Of a DNA stretch of 64,000 nt, positions 51,134 through 59,216 are shown piece by piece. Both the position numbers and the translations under genes were made by a program. The stretch's first letter is position 1; each line of letters starts with the position of its first letter. The notes under the pieces were generated by a model that had not been told where the DNA came from, did not search any database, and saw nothing but the letters and a program-made list of their open reading frames with translations. Location: the NCBI RefSeq assembly GCF_022026395.1, contig NZ_CP041767.1:1251501-1315500 (forward strand), in the 5' to 3' direction. This DNA is from Brevibacillus brevis (lineage in GTDB: Bacteria; Bacillota; Bacilli; Brevibacillales; Brevibacillaceae).

Positions 51134-52372
51134 TTATCCAGCGTCTGCTTTGTTTGCTGGTTCCTTGACGGATGTCTTTCGATCCAGACGAAATACAGCA
51201 TTGAGCAGCTTGTATATATGCTTGGATTCCTTGGTTAGCAATGGTCCTAAAATGGCGAGAATCAAAACGTAAAGAGCCGCAAATGGTTGCAAAATTTCCA
51301 TGAGTGCGCCCGCTTTTCCGAGATTAGCCATGATGATGGAGAACTCACCGCGAGATACGATGGTCAGTCCAATATTGGTAGAAGCCTTCGGAGGCAATCC
51401 GGCACTTCGCCCAGCCAAAAGTCCGGCGACGACGTTACCGAAAAGGGTGAGGGCGACGGCACCAATGGACAACCATACGGCTCCACCTAATGACAATGGA
51501 TCAATTGTCAAACCGAAGCTGAAGAAGAACATGGCTCCGAAGAAGTCACGAAATGGCAGGATGAGATGCTCGATGCGCTTCATGTGTTGTGTTTCTGCCA
51601 AAACGAGACCTACGAGCAGTGCTCCGATGGCTTCGGCAACATGGATCGTTTCGGAAAAACCCGCAATCAGAAACAGAGCGGCAAACACCGTAATCATAAA
51701 CACTTCGTTTGATTTGATGTTCAATGCCCGATTCAGGAAAGGAACGAGCTTGCGGCCTACGATAATGAGGAGGAGCATGTAGCCAAGTGCAATCAATGCG
51801 GATGAGAGGACGCCAGCAAGGGAAGTTGCACCGCTTAACACCAAGCCAGATACGATTGAGATATAGACGGCCAAGAATATGTCTTCGAACATGATGATCC
51901 CCAAGATCATCTCTGTTTCGCGATTTGCTGTACGTTTGAGATCCACCAGTACTTTTGCCACAATGGCACTGGAGGAAATAGTGGTAATGCCTGCGATAAT
52001 CAAAACTTCTTTGAGTGGAAATCCAGCAGCCCAACCAAACAAGAGGCCGAGGGTAAAGTTGATGACAATGTAAATGGTACCGCCAACGGCAATAGATCGA
52101 CCAGCCTTGATCAGGCGGCCTACTGAAAATTCAAGTCCGAGGTAAAACAACAGGAAGAGTACGCCAATTCTGCCCATAAATTCGATGAGCGGGGCGCTTT
52201 CAATAAAGCGGAGATCAAACAAGCCGATGTCGGGAGCGTGTGGACCCACGATCATCCCGACGAGAATGTAGAAGGGTACGATGGAGAATTTTAACTTCAT
52301 GGAGAGGAACCCCGCCATTGCTATGAGTGCGAGGGCAAGACCGACTTCAAAAACGATGTGCTCCAATATCAC
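51134..52372 (-). CDS. khtU: K+/H+ antiporter, CPA2 family (KhtU-like)
   Basis: Cation/proton antiporter of the CPA2/KefB type, 412 residues with about 12 membrane helices. Landmarks: [58 protein letters not shown] (conserved Glu/Asp pair of CPA2) and [17 protein letters not shown] near the end. It exports potassium or ammonium in exchange for protons, regulated by the companion KhtT. The GTG start overlaps the khtT stop as GTGA. In B. subtilis khtTU responds to alkaline pH and c-di-AMP; the same is inferred here. Confidence 0.88.
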   Translation of the reverse strand: MILEHIVFEVGLALALIAMAGFLSMKLKFSIVPFYILVGMIVGPHAPDIGLFDLRFIESAPLIEFMGRIGVLFLLFYLGLEFSVGRLIKAGRSIAVGGTIYIVINFTLGLLFGWAAGFPLKEVLIIAGITTISSSAIVAKVLVDLKRTANRETEMILGIIMFEDIFLAVYISIVSGLVLSGATSLAGVLSSALIALGYMLLLIIVGRKLVPFLNRALNIKSNEVFMITVFAALFLIAGFSETIHVAEAIGALLVGLVLAETQHMKRIEHLILPFRDFFGAMFFFSFGLTIDPLSLGGAVWLSIGAVALTLFGNVVAGLLAGRSAGLPPKASTNIGLTIVSRGEFSIIMANLGKAGALMEILQPFAALYVLILAILGPLLTKESKHIYKLLNAVFRLDRKTSVKEPANKADAG

Positions 52373-52866
52373 TCACCTCCGTTGCTGAGAATAGTCTTGA
52401 GAGCCTTCACCTGCTTCCGTTCACCTGCAACGACCAACGTAGATCCTGTACAAAGGACATACTCGGGGCCGGGATTAATCGTTTGATTATGGTCTTTTTC
52501 GATAACGGCGATGATAGTAGCGCCAGTTTCTTGACGAATGTTGAGCTCCCCAATCGTCTTGCCAATGGCAGGAGCGTTCGATTCAATCTTGTACCATTCG
52601 ATCATGAGTTTGTCTAACGCAACCTCGACTGTTTCCAGTGCAGATGGTTTATACGTCAAACCGCCTACGATGGCAGCAATTTGTCTCGCCTCATCATCGT
52701 CAAGGGTAACCATGGAGATTGTTTCGTCTATATCATCACGGTCAAAGTGATACATTTCCCGGCGGCCATCATCGTGAATGACGATAACCAGCTTGTCGCC
52801 ACTTCTGGTTTCGACCTGGTACTTCCTGCCGATCCCTGGCAAATCGGATTCTCTAATCGAGAACAT
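52369..52866 (-). CDS. khtT: KhtT-like regulatory subunit with RCK_C domain
   Basis: Cytoplasmic regulator of the antiporter, 165 residues. N-terminal KhtT part ([40 protein letters not shown]) and C-terminal RCK_C/TrkA_C domain ([53 protein letters not shown]), which binds c-di-AMP in relatives. The ATG at 52866 follows AAGGAGG; an earlier in-frame codon at 52944 lies before that SD. Co-transcribed with khtU. No KhtS-like small gene is seen next to it. Confidence 0.87.
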   Translation of the reverse strand: MFSIRESDLPGIGRKYQVETRSGDKLVIVIHDDGRREMYHFDRDDIDETISMVTLDDDEARQIAAIVGGLTYKPSALETVEVALDKLMIEWYKIESNAPAIGKTIGELNIRQETGATIIAVIEKDHNQTINPGPEYVLCTGSTLVVAGERKQVKALKTILSNGGE

Positions 52867-53193
52867 GTAAGATCCTCCTTCACGCAAGACACTGTATTGG
52901 CATAGATATCGGCTCTTTTTTCCCAGTGAGCAACAAGTCGTCAATAATTATTTGGAATTATATCCATTCCGGTGATATTTTAGTAATAATCCCCCCTGTT
53001 GTGCGGACTATTGTCGACATTCATACCTACAACAACTATTATACACGAAATGACATGATTTTTCTCTGAAATGAAACATTTTTATTAAAAAATGACACAC
53101 TTATAAACGTACAGGAATATCAACTTTCCTCTAAAGCGAAGTCGCTCCTCCATGAGCCGGCTTCGAAAGAGGTTATTTTAAGGATGATGAAAC
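52867..53193. other. 327-base intergenic region between khtT and a small coiled-coil gene
   Basis: AT-rich, divergent promoters expected for khtT (minus) and the small gene (plus). I see no ydaO-type c-di-AMP riboswitch core and no tRNA. A hairpin is described separately at 53127-53172. Otherwise no gene is recognised. Confidence 0.6.
53127..53172 (+). promoter_or_regulatory. Imperfect leader hairpin upstream of the small coiled-coil gene
   Basis: CCTCT...CGAAG...CTC pairs with GAG...CTTCG...AGAGG around a small loop, then a T-rich run (TTATTTTA) and the SD AAGGATG. It looks like a leader stem, an attenuator or a weak terminator of an upstream transcript. Confidence 0.35.
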
Positions 53194-53448
53194 ATGGCGA
53201 ACAAACAGTATCGATTAACAGAAGCGGAATGGGTCTTTATTCAAGACATGCGGTCCATGGAGATGGATGAGCTATTGGACATCGTGATCGCATTGCGCAA
53301 TGAGGTAAGGGAGTTGGAGAAAAAGGCGGAGCTGATCAGAGAGCGCGAGAAAGAGGGCTGGCAGGAGGAGTATCAGGCAGCACAGAAGCGAATTAATCAC
53401 CTGCGCCAATTTGAGGTGGAGCTTCGTAAAACATGGCCAAATGACTAA
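53194..53448 (+). CDS. Small coiled-coil protein of unknown function
   Basis: 84 residues, mostly charged helix with heptad-like spacing: LLDIVIALRNEVRELEKKAELIREREKEGWQEEYQAAQKRINHLRQFE. The N-terminus YRLTEAEWVFIQDMRSMEMDELL is more hydrophobic. The ATG follows AAGGATGATG. A strong terminator follows. No family is recognised; a structural or regulatory dimer is likely. Confidence 0.65.
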   Translation: MANKQYRLTEAEWVFIQDMRSMEMDELLDIVIALRNEVRELEKKAELIREREKEGWQEEYQAAQKRINHLRQFEVELRKTWPND

Positions 53449-53451
53449 AGC

Positions 53452-53490
53452 AAAAAGAGGTTCTCTCGGGAATAGGAGAACCTCTTTTTT
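53452..53490. terminator. Bidirectional terminator
   Basis: AAAAAGAGGTTCTC / GAGAACCTCTTTTT, a 14-bp stem with a 10-base loop, between the small coiled-coil gene and the convergent dicarboxylate transporter gene. Confidence 0.92.
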
Positions 53491-53497
53491 ATCTGGA

Positions 53498-54790
53498 CTA
53501 GGCCATAATCGGTTTTGCCTCTGACTCGTTGTCCGTCTCGGTGGCAGTTTCATCTGTTTGCTGGACGCGTCCCGGATGGAACTCATTTTCATGCTTGGCT
53601 ATGACCACGGCAGCTACGCCATTTCCGATCAGATTCGTGATGGCACGAGCTTCTGACATGAATCGATCGACGCCGAGCAAGAGGGCAATGCCTTCGACCG
53701 GAATGACAGGGAAGGCTGCCAAGGTAGCGGCGAGTGTAATGAAACCAGAACCTGTGACACCGGCAGCCCCTTTTGACGTAATCATCAGAATTCCTAAAAG
53801 AGTGACCTGTTCCCAAAAGCTGAGCTCGATGCCATATGCTTGGGCGATAAAAATGGCAGCCATAGATAAATAAATAGAGGTGCCATCCAGGTTAAACGAG
53901 TAGCCCGTCGGTACGACCAGACCGACAACGGATTTGGAGCAGCCGTACTTCTCCAGCCGATCCATCATTCTTGGAAGAGCGGACTCTGAGGAGGATGTTC
54001 CGAGCACGAGCAGGATTTCCTCCCGAATGTATTTGATAAACGAGAAGATGCTGAATTTGTAGTAGCGCGCGATCCCGCCCAGGACGAGAATAATGAACAA
54101 AAACATTGTGATGTAGACAGCCGTCATCAAAAGGCCCAGTCTGGTCAGCGACCCGATGCCGAATTTCCCAATCGTGTACGCCATCGCGCCAAATGCAGCT
54201 ACTGGCGAGACCTTCATGATCATATTGACGACACCAAAAAATCCGTGTGTCAGCTTGTCAAACAGCTTGATGACAGGCTGGGACGCTTGCCCCATGGCAG
54301 TGAGTGAGAGACCAAACAGGACAGCGAAGAACAGAATAGGCAACAGCTCGCCATTTGCCATCGCCCCGACGACATTTTCCGGGATAATCTTCACAATAAA
54401 ATCGATAAAACCGTTGTTACTCTGAGCAGCAGCCTCCGTGTACTTGGAAACGTCCCCGCTGGTCAGTCCCGTTTTGTCAAAGCCTACCCCAGGCTTGATC
54501 AGGTTGACCACGAGCAGTCCGATGGCCAATGCGATTGTGGTAACGATTTCAAAATAGAGCAGCGCTTTGCCGCCGATCTTACCGACCTTTTTCATGTCTC
54601 CCATACTGGCGATTCCATTCACCACGGTGAAGAAGACAATCGGTGGAATGACCATTTTGATCAGTTTGACAAAAATATCGGCCAACACCTTCAGCTCTGC
54701 GCCGAATTTGGGTGCAAAATGACCAACTAAAATACCGAGGATGATGGCTATAACGACCTGTACGGTCAGATTTTTAAAGTTGATCCGCAT
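53498..54790 (-). CDS. dctA: C4-dicarboxylate/proton or sodium symporter, DctA-type
   Basis: Uptake of succinate, fumarate or malate, 430 residues of the DAACS family. Family marks: [25 protein letters not shown] (near TM3), [23 protein letters not shown] (hairpin HP1, SSSE), [23 protein letters not shown] and [56 protein letters not shown] (HP2 and the TM8 substrate motif, in pieces). The ATG follows AGGAGGAG. Expected regulator: DctR, encoded 6 kb away. A cre-like site and direct repeats precede it. Confidence 0.87.
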   Translation of the reverse strand: MRINFKNLTVQVVIAIILGILVGHFAPKFGAELKVLADIFVKLIKMVIPPIVFFTVVNGIASMGDMKKVGKIGGKALLYFEIVTTIALAIGLLVVNLIKPGVGFDKTGLTSGDVSKYTEAAAQSNNGFIDFIVKIIPENVVGAMANGELLPILFFAVLFGLSLTAMGQASQPVIKLFDKLTHGFFGVVNMIMKVSPVAAFGAMAYTIGKFGIGSLTRLGLLMTAVYITMFLFIILVLGGIARYYKFSIFSFIKYIREEILLVLGTSSSESALPRMMDRLEKYGCSKSVVGLVVPTGYSFNLDGTSIYLSMAAIFIAQAYGIELSFWEQVTLLGILMITSKGAAGVTGSGFITLAATLAAFPVIPVEGIALLLGVDRFMSEARAITNLIGNGVAAVVIAKHENEFHPGRVQQTDETATETDNESEAKPIMA

Positions 54791-54812
54791 CGAATCACTC
54801 CTCCTCCAAGAA

Positions 54813-54827
54813 TTGAAAGCGCTTTAT
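54813..54827 (-). promoter_or_regulatory. cre-like catabolite control site upstream of dctA
   Basis: TTGAAAGCGCTTTAT, matching TGWAANCGNTNWCA except at the last two bases. It is placed between the putative promoter and the SD, where CcpA binding normally blocks transcription. The core AAAGCGCTTT is a perfect palindrome. Confidence 0.55.
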
Positions 54828-54870
54828 CCCTCTCTTTTGCATTGTATAAATGGTGTGGAAAATTGAAAAT

Positions 54871-54906
54871 GATACGGTCATATTGGTTGTTTTGGTCCTT
54901 TTGGTC
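54871..54906 (-). repeat. Four 9-bp direct repeats upstream of dctA
   Basis: On the minus strand, units GACCAAAAG, GACCAAAAC, AACCAATAT and GACCGTATC follow one another with no gap. All keep ACC at positions 2-4. They lie in the expected position for a response regulator (DctR) or another activator to bind near the -35 region. Confidence 0.6.
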
Positions 54907-54945
54907 ATAGAAAACCCCTCAAATTGGAAAGGAAAAAATCAATTG

Positions 54946-54974
54946 TTGACATACTCTCGACACGAACGATAGGT
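54946..54974 (+). promoter_or_regulatory. Putative promoter of the acidic cell-surface protein gene
   Basis: TTGACA (-35, 54946-54951) is a perfect consensus; a -10 17 bases on (ATAGGT) is weak, so the start site is uncertain. It lies 64 bases before the SD of the gene. Confidence 0.45.
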
Positions 54975-55037
54975 AAAGTAAGAGATGTACATAGTGACAC
55001 GAAAGAAACAGACAACCGGGAGAATGGAGGATTTTCT

Positions 55038-55772
55038 ATGTTCAAGAAGCAATATCTGGCGATTGCCTCAGCGTTGATTCTGTCTACCACACTTATTCCG
55101 ACGAGCTCTCAAGCGGCTACTGGAACGAAGAATCTGCAAGCTAAGTACAACAACATTAAAGTTATCTATAACGGTGCAGCTGTTCCAACAACAATCGAAC
55201 CATTCATCGTAAACGGAACCACGTACATTCCACTTCGCATGATGGCTGGCGTATTCAGCAAGGATGTAGCATGGGATGGCGCGAAGTACACCATCACAGT
55301 AAAAGACTTGCCTAACTCCCAACACGCAAACGAGTTAGCTGCACGTGATGCTCAAATCAGAAGTCTGCAAAACACCATCGATAGCCTGAACAAAGAGATC
55401 TCTGATTTGAAAAACAGCAAGAAGAATAACAGTAGCAAAGACGATGACGATCTGGACGATCTGGAAGACGATCTGAATAACTACTACGATGACTACAAAG
55501 ATATCGAGTGGAAGATCTCTCTGAGTGGCGACGAAGATGATATCGATGTAGAAATCCAAGTTGACCGTGAAGAATTCGAAGATGAATATGAGGATCTGGA
55601 TGAATCTGATTTCGAAGAACTCGTGGAAAAAGTAGTGGAAGATATTTGGGATGAGTTCGAAGATGCAGATATTGACGGTGAAATTGTCGATGAGGATGAC
55701 GATAACCTGTATGATTTCTCCGCTGACGCTAGCGATGGAGATATCACTTTCGAAGGTGACGTTATCAACTAA
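55038..55772 (+). CDS. Secreted acidic protein with copper amine oxidase-like N-terminal domain
   Basis: 244 residues. Signal peptide (MFKKQYLAIASALILSTTLI, cleaved near AQA/SQA), then one copy of the amine oxidase N-terminal/stalk-like repeat (PTTIEPFIVNGTTYIPLRMMAGVFSKDVAWDG), a Lys/Ser coiled segment, and a C-terminal half with Asp/Glu-rich stretches (DDDDLDDLEDDLNN, EDEYEDLDESDFEEL). The ATG at 55038 follows GGAGG; an earlier in-frame start at 54924 is not needed. Such acidic stalk-domain proteins sit on the cell surface of Brevibacillus and Paenibacillus. The exact role is unknown. Confidence 0.8.
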   Translation: MFKKQYLAIASALILSTTLIPTSSQAATGTKNLQAKYNNIKVIYNGAAVPTTIEPFIVNGTTYIPLRMMAGVFSKDVAWDGAKYTITVKDLPNSQHANELAARDAQIRSLQNTIDSLNKEISDLKNSKKNNSSKDDDDLDDLEDDLNNYYDDYKDIEWKISLSGDEDDIDVEIQVDREEFEDEYEDLDESDFEELVEKVVEDIWDEFEDADIDGEIVDEDDDNLYDFSADASDGDITFEGDVIN

Positions 55773-55802
55773 CTTCCCGCAAAGTGGGGACGTTTCTCAC
55801 AA

Positions 55803-55842
55803 AAAAAGCCTTGCTCCTTTTCACAGGATGCAAGGCTTTTTT
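55803..55842 (+). terminator. Rho-independent terminator
   Basis: AAAAAGCCTTGC / GCAAGGCTTTTT, a 12-bp stem with a 15-base loop, T run after. Ends the acidic surface protein gene. Confidence 0.9.
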
Positions 55843-55985
55843 CCTATTTTCCAAAAACATCAAAGCCAAATTTTAATACAAGGTTGTAAACTGATAGAAT
55901 AGAAGTACGTAGATGATTAGAGAGACCATGCGAGAGAATTCTCGAATAGGAATGATCATATGTCTGTAAATCAGGTAGGGAAGAT

Positions 55986-56675
55986 ATGAAAAGCATTTTG
56001 TTGGTAGAAGATGAACTGGTGATATCGCGCGTGCTGAAGGCTTACTTGCAAAAGGAAGGGTATGAGGTCTTGCAAGCGAACGATGGAATCAAGGCGATGG
56101 AGCTTTTTGACGAAAAAAAGCCGGATCTGGTTCTGTTGGATGTCATGCTCCCTGAACGCAACGGTTGGGAGATTCTCCAGTACATTCGCGAAAAGAGCTC
56201 CTGTCCAGTCATTATGATGACGGCGCTCGGTCAAACAGACCAAAAGCTCAAAGGACTCAATCAAGGGGCAGATGACTACATAACGAAGCCTTTTGTCGCG
56301 GATGAAGTAATTGCACGAGTCAATGCGGTGCTGCGCCGCTCTGTTATTTTGGTGAAAGATCAGGAAACCCGACTATTTGGAAGCTTAAAAATAAACTTTC
56401 AGTCCCATCACGTGACGCTTCATGGTCTCGAACTGACGTTTCACCCGCGCGATTTGTCCTTGCTGCTTTTTCTGGCACAAAATCCGAATCAGACCTTTAC
56501 CCGAGAACAATTGATCGAACAAGTATGGGGAATGGACTATGGCGGGAGTGACCGTGCTGTAGACCTGGCGATCAAGCGGGTCAGAAAGACACTGGAGAAT
56601 TGGCCAGTTCAGGAAGGCGAGATCAAGACGCAAAGAGGGGTTGGGTATCAATTCTGTGTTTATAAAAAACAATGA
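55986..56675 (+). CDS. OmpR/PhoB-family response regulator
   Basis: 229 residues. Receiver: acidic pair in LLVEDELVISRV, phospho-Asp in LVLLDVMLPERNGW, Thr/Ser switch in VIMMTALGQTDQ and Lys in YITKPFVADEV. Winged-helix effector (about 135-229): HPRDLSLLLFLAQNPNQTFTREQLIEQVWGMDYGGSDRAVDLAIKRVRK, ending in a GVGYQF motif. The ATG follows GTAGGGAAG. It forms an operon with the kinase that begins inside its last 35 bases. The signal is unknown. Confidence 0.92.
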   Translation: MKSILLVEDELVISRVLKAYLQKEGYEVLQANDGIKAMELFDEKKPDLVLLDVMLPERNGWEILQYIREKSSCPVIMMTALGQTDQKLKGLNQGADDYITKPFVADEVIARVNAVLRRSVILVKDQETRLFGSLKINFQSHHVTLHGLELTFHPRDLSLLLFLAQNPNQTFTREQLIEQVWGMDYGGSDRAVDLAIKRVRKTLENWPVQEGEIKTQRGVGYQFCVYKKQ

Positions 56676-58095
56676 GCCCGTATCGCTGCTGCGCTATTGG
56701 ACCACACGCTATCTACTCACCCTCGTGATCGGATTGCTCATCATTGGGGCTGTCTCTGCCTATTGGATCAAGTACGCCGCGATTGAAAAGCAGATCGAGG
56801 TCACGCGACTGTTTGCAGAGGAAGTGGCTGATCGGGTCGTCGATGATGTTGGAAATATTTTGGTGGGGGAAAAACTTCATCAGGTATTGGATAATCGGCG
56901 AAAGTTTATGGGTGTGGATCGCAATCTGATTTTATTCATTGAAGATGTAAAAGGAAAGGTCGTATACAGTCGGCCAACCAAGCTTCCGCCTCCATTGCAG
57001 CAGGCAGCACCTGAGTTGTTGGAGCAGGCAGATAAGCGGGATAAAGTGAGGCATCCGTCAGGTGAGACCCTGTATGTAATCAGGAAAAATCTGGAGTTCA
57101 ATGACCAAATCATTGGCAAGGTGATCTTGCTTTTCCCCGAAACAGATATCAAGGTAGGGAAAGAGGAAATCCAATATTTGGTCATCATGCTGGGGAGTTT
57201 GGGTGTGCTTGGCTGGGCGGTTATTTATTTTCATGCGCGCAAGCTGTCTGAACCGATTCAAAATGTGGTGATGTCCGCACGACAGATCGTAGAAGGAAAC
57301 TACGACGTCTTGCTCAATAAAACGATCAAGGAAAAAGAAATTCACGAGCTGGTGCATACCTTTGCGGAAATGGCCGACCGTCTTCGGCAGTTGGAAAGCA
57401 TGCGAACAGAGCTTTTGGCTGGGGTGACACACGAGCTGAAAACCCCCGTTACGTCGATTAGCGGATTAATCCAGGCAATTAACGACGAGGTGGTTTCCGG
57501 TGAGGAGCAGAAGGAGTTTTTGGAAATCTGTCTGAAGGAAACAAAGCGCCTGCAAAAAATGGTAGAGGATTTGCTAGACTTCAATTCATTTGCCGTAGGA
57601 GCGATCACTGTTTGTCAGGAAGAGCAAAACGTGAACAAGCTGATCCGCGAGATCGCCTCACAATGGCAGATTGTCCACGACCTCGGTCACGTCACGTTTA
57701 CCGTTAGGGTTCTGGAAAAGCAGACAATGATCTATGTCGATCCGGGCCGTGTCCAGCAAATCTTGATTAACCTATTGAACAACGCGAAACAGGCTGTTGG
57801 TGAGAAGGGGAACATAGCGCTCACTCTCTACAAAACGGATACAGATTTACGAATCGACGTCAAAGACGATGGACCAGGAATACCCGCAAAGGAACAGCCT
57901 CTTGTGTTTGAGCGTTTCTTCCGGGGTAGCAATAAAAAAGACAAAGTACGTGGACTTGGGTTGGGGTTGTCGTATTCTCGCATGATGGCGAAGGCGCTTG
58001 GCGGTGATCTCCTCCTCGCAAAGAGCACGTCAGAGGGATCGGTTTTTACGCTCATTTTGCCTATGCGCAAGGACCAGAGCGAGGAGATTGCTTGA
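56656..58095 (+). CDS. Two-component sensor histidine kinase with HAMP domain
   Basis: About 480 residues. TM1 (YLLTLVIGLLIIGAVSAYWI), an extracytoplasmic sensor region of about 140 residues, TM2 (IQYLVIMLGSLGVLGWAVIYF), a HAMP region, HisKA (LLAGVTHELKTPVTSISGLIQAI), and HATPase_c (ILINLLNNAKQAVGEKGN, DDGPGIPAKEQ, RGLGLGLSYSRMMAKA). The start is not certain: TTG 56641 directly abuts its SD, and GTG 56656 lies 15 bases after GAGGGG; I prefer the latter. It partners with the OmpR-type regulator upstream. It converges with dctB, ending 6 bases from that stop. Confidence 0.88.
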   Translation: MFIKNNEPVSLLRYWTTRYLLTLVIGLLIIGAVSAYWIKYAAIEKQIEVTRLFAEEVADRVVDDVGNILVGEKLHQVLDNRRKFMGVDRNLILFIEDVKGKVVYSRPTKLPPPLQQAAPELLEQADKRDKVRHPSGETLYVIRKNLEFNDQIIGKVILLFPETDIKVGKEEIQYLVIMLGSLGVLGWAVIYFHARKLSEPIQNVVMSARQIVEGNYDVLLNKTIKEKEIHELVHTFAEMADRLRQLESMRTELLAGVTHELKTPVTSISGLIQAINDEVVSGEEQKEFLEICLKETKRLQKMVEDLLDFNSFAVGAITVCQEEQNVNKLIREIASQWQIVHDLGHVTFTVRVLEKQTMIYVDPGRVQQILINLLNNAKQAVGEKGNIALTLYKTDTDLRIDVKDDGPGIPAKEQPLVFERFFRGSNKKDKVRGLGLGLSYSRMMAKALGGDLLLAKSTSEGSVFTLILPMRKDQSEEIA

Positions 58096-58100
58096 GAGCT

Positions 58101-59156
58101 TCACCGGCGTTGGTGGAGCTCTCTGATTTTCTGCATCAATGGTTCTCCGATGCTCGGAGCGAATTGATCGTAGACTGGCTGCAACGCTTCGATCCAGGCG
58201 GCACGTTCTTCTGCTGTCTGTATGTGGATGTTCATTCCCCCGTTTTCTTGGAGCAAGCGCAGTTGTTTGTCATTCATCGATACAGCCAATTGATTATTGT
58301 AAGCTGTCGCTTCCTGCATCGCTTCCGATATCGCCTGCTGAATATCGGCGGGGAGATTGTTCCAAAAGGTTTTATTAATCACCACAGTGTAACCCAAATA
58401 ACTGTGATTGCTGATCGTCATGTGCTTTTGAACTTGGTAGAGCCGTTTAGTGTACACGTTGGAGATCGTATTTTCTTCGCCGTCTACTTTTCCGGCAGCC
58501 AGCATGCTGTATAATTCATTGAAGGAAGAGCCTACAGGGATTGCCCGGAGCGTGCGAAATTGAGCTTCGATCACGTTGCCAGGAATAATCCGCAAACGTT
58601 GGCCGACAAAATCGGAAGGCATAATCAACGGGCGGTTGGCTGTCACTTGCTTAAAGCCGCTTCCCCAGAAGGCCAGTCCTTTCATGTCGGAATCTTCGAG
58701 CTTATCGAATAGTATTTGGCCGATTTCTCCATTGAATACGGTTTCGACGTCCTCTTGTGATCGAAACAGATAAGGCAAATCAAGGACAGCCCATTCGGGA
58801 ATCGTGTTTGACAGATAGGAGAACGCAGGGGCAATCATCTGGATTTCGCCGTTTTGCAAAGCAGTCATCTCGGTTTTCTCGGTATGAAGGATACTGTTGG
58901 GAAAGACTTGTACCTCTACACGTCCGTTTGTCTTTTCCTTCACGAGCTGGGAAAAGCGTTCGATAGTGAGACCCTTCGGCGTGTTTTCCGCGATTACGTG
59001 GCTGAACTTGATGATAATTTGACTGGACAACCCTACCTGTTCTTCATCATACCCTCTGTTTTCCATCAGAGAATCTGGTCCGAAGCCTATAATGACAGCG
59101 CTCACAAGTCCGAGTATAACAATGAATGTACTGGTTACCAATGATTTCATTTTCAA
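58101..59156 (-). CDS. dctB: TRAP-type C4-dicarboxylate-binding protein (DctB/DctP-like)
   Basis: Extracytoplasmic solute-binding protein anchored by an N-terminal segment (VTSTFIVILGLVSAVIIGF), 351 residues. DctP-family marks: IIIKFSHVIAENTPKGL, NGRVEVQVFPNSIL, VLDLPYLFRSQEDVETVF, FWGSGFKQVTANRPL and GKVDGEENTISNVY. It has no TRAP permease neighbours, and it sits divergent to dctS, exactly as DctB of B. subtilis, where it helps the kinase sense dicarboxylates. It probably has no transport role here. Confidence 0.85.
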   Translation of the reverse strand: MKMKSLVTSTFIVILGLVSAVIIGFGPDSLMENRGYDEEQVGLSSQIIIKFSHVIAENTPKGLTIERFSQLVKEKTNGRVEVQVFPNSILHTEKTEMTALQNGEIQMIAPAFSYLSNTIPEWAVLDLPYLFRSQEDVETVFNGEIGQILFDKLEDSDMKGLAFWGSGFKQVTANRPLIMPSDFVGQRLRIIPGNVIEAQFRTLRAIPVGSSFNELYSMLAAGKVDGEENTISNVYTKRLYQVQKHMTISNHSYLGYTVVINKTFWNNLPADIQQAISEAMQEATAYNNQLAVSMNDKQLRLLQENGGMNIHIQTAEERAAWIEALQPVYDQFAPSIGEPLMQKIRELHQRR

Positions 59157-59216
59157 AACACCTGCTTATGTTGAGTGAATGTGAGTTGCAAACCCAATGG
59201 AAAGGAAAGAACGAAC

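Noticed and set aside
52867..53193. A c-di-AMP (ydaO) riboswitch upstream of khtTU
   Set aside because: None of the conserved aptamer core is seen on either strand; only an unrelated imperfect hairpin is present.
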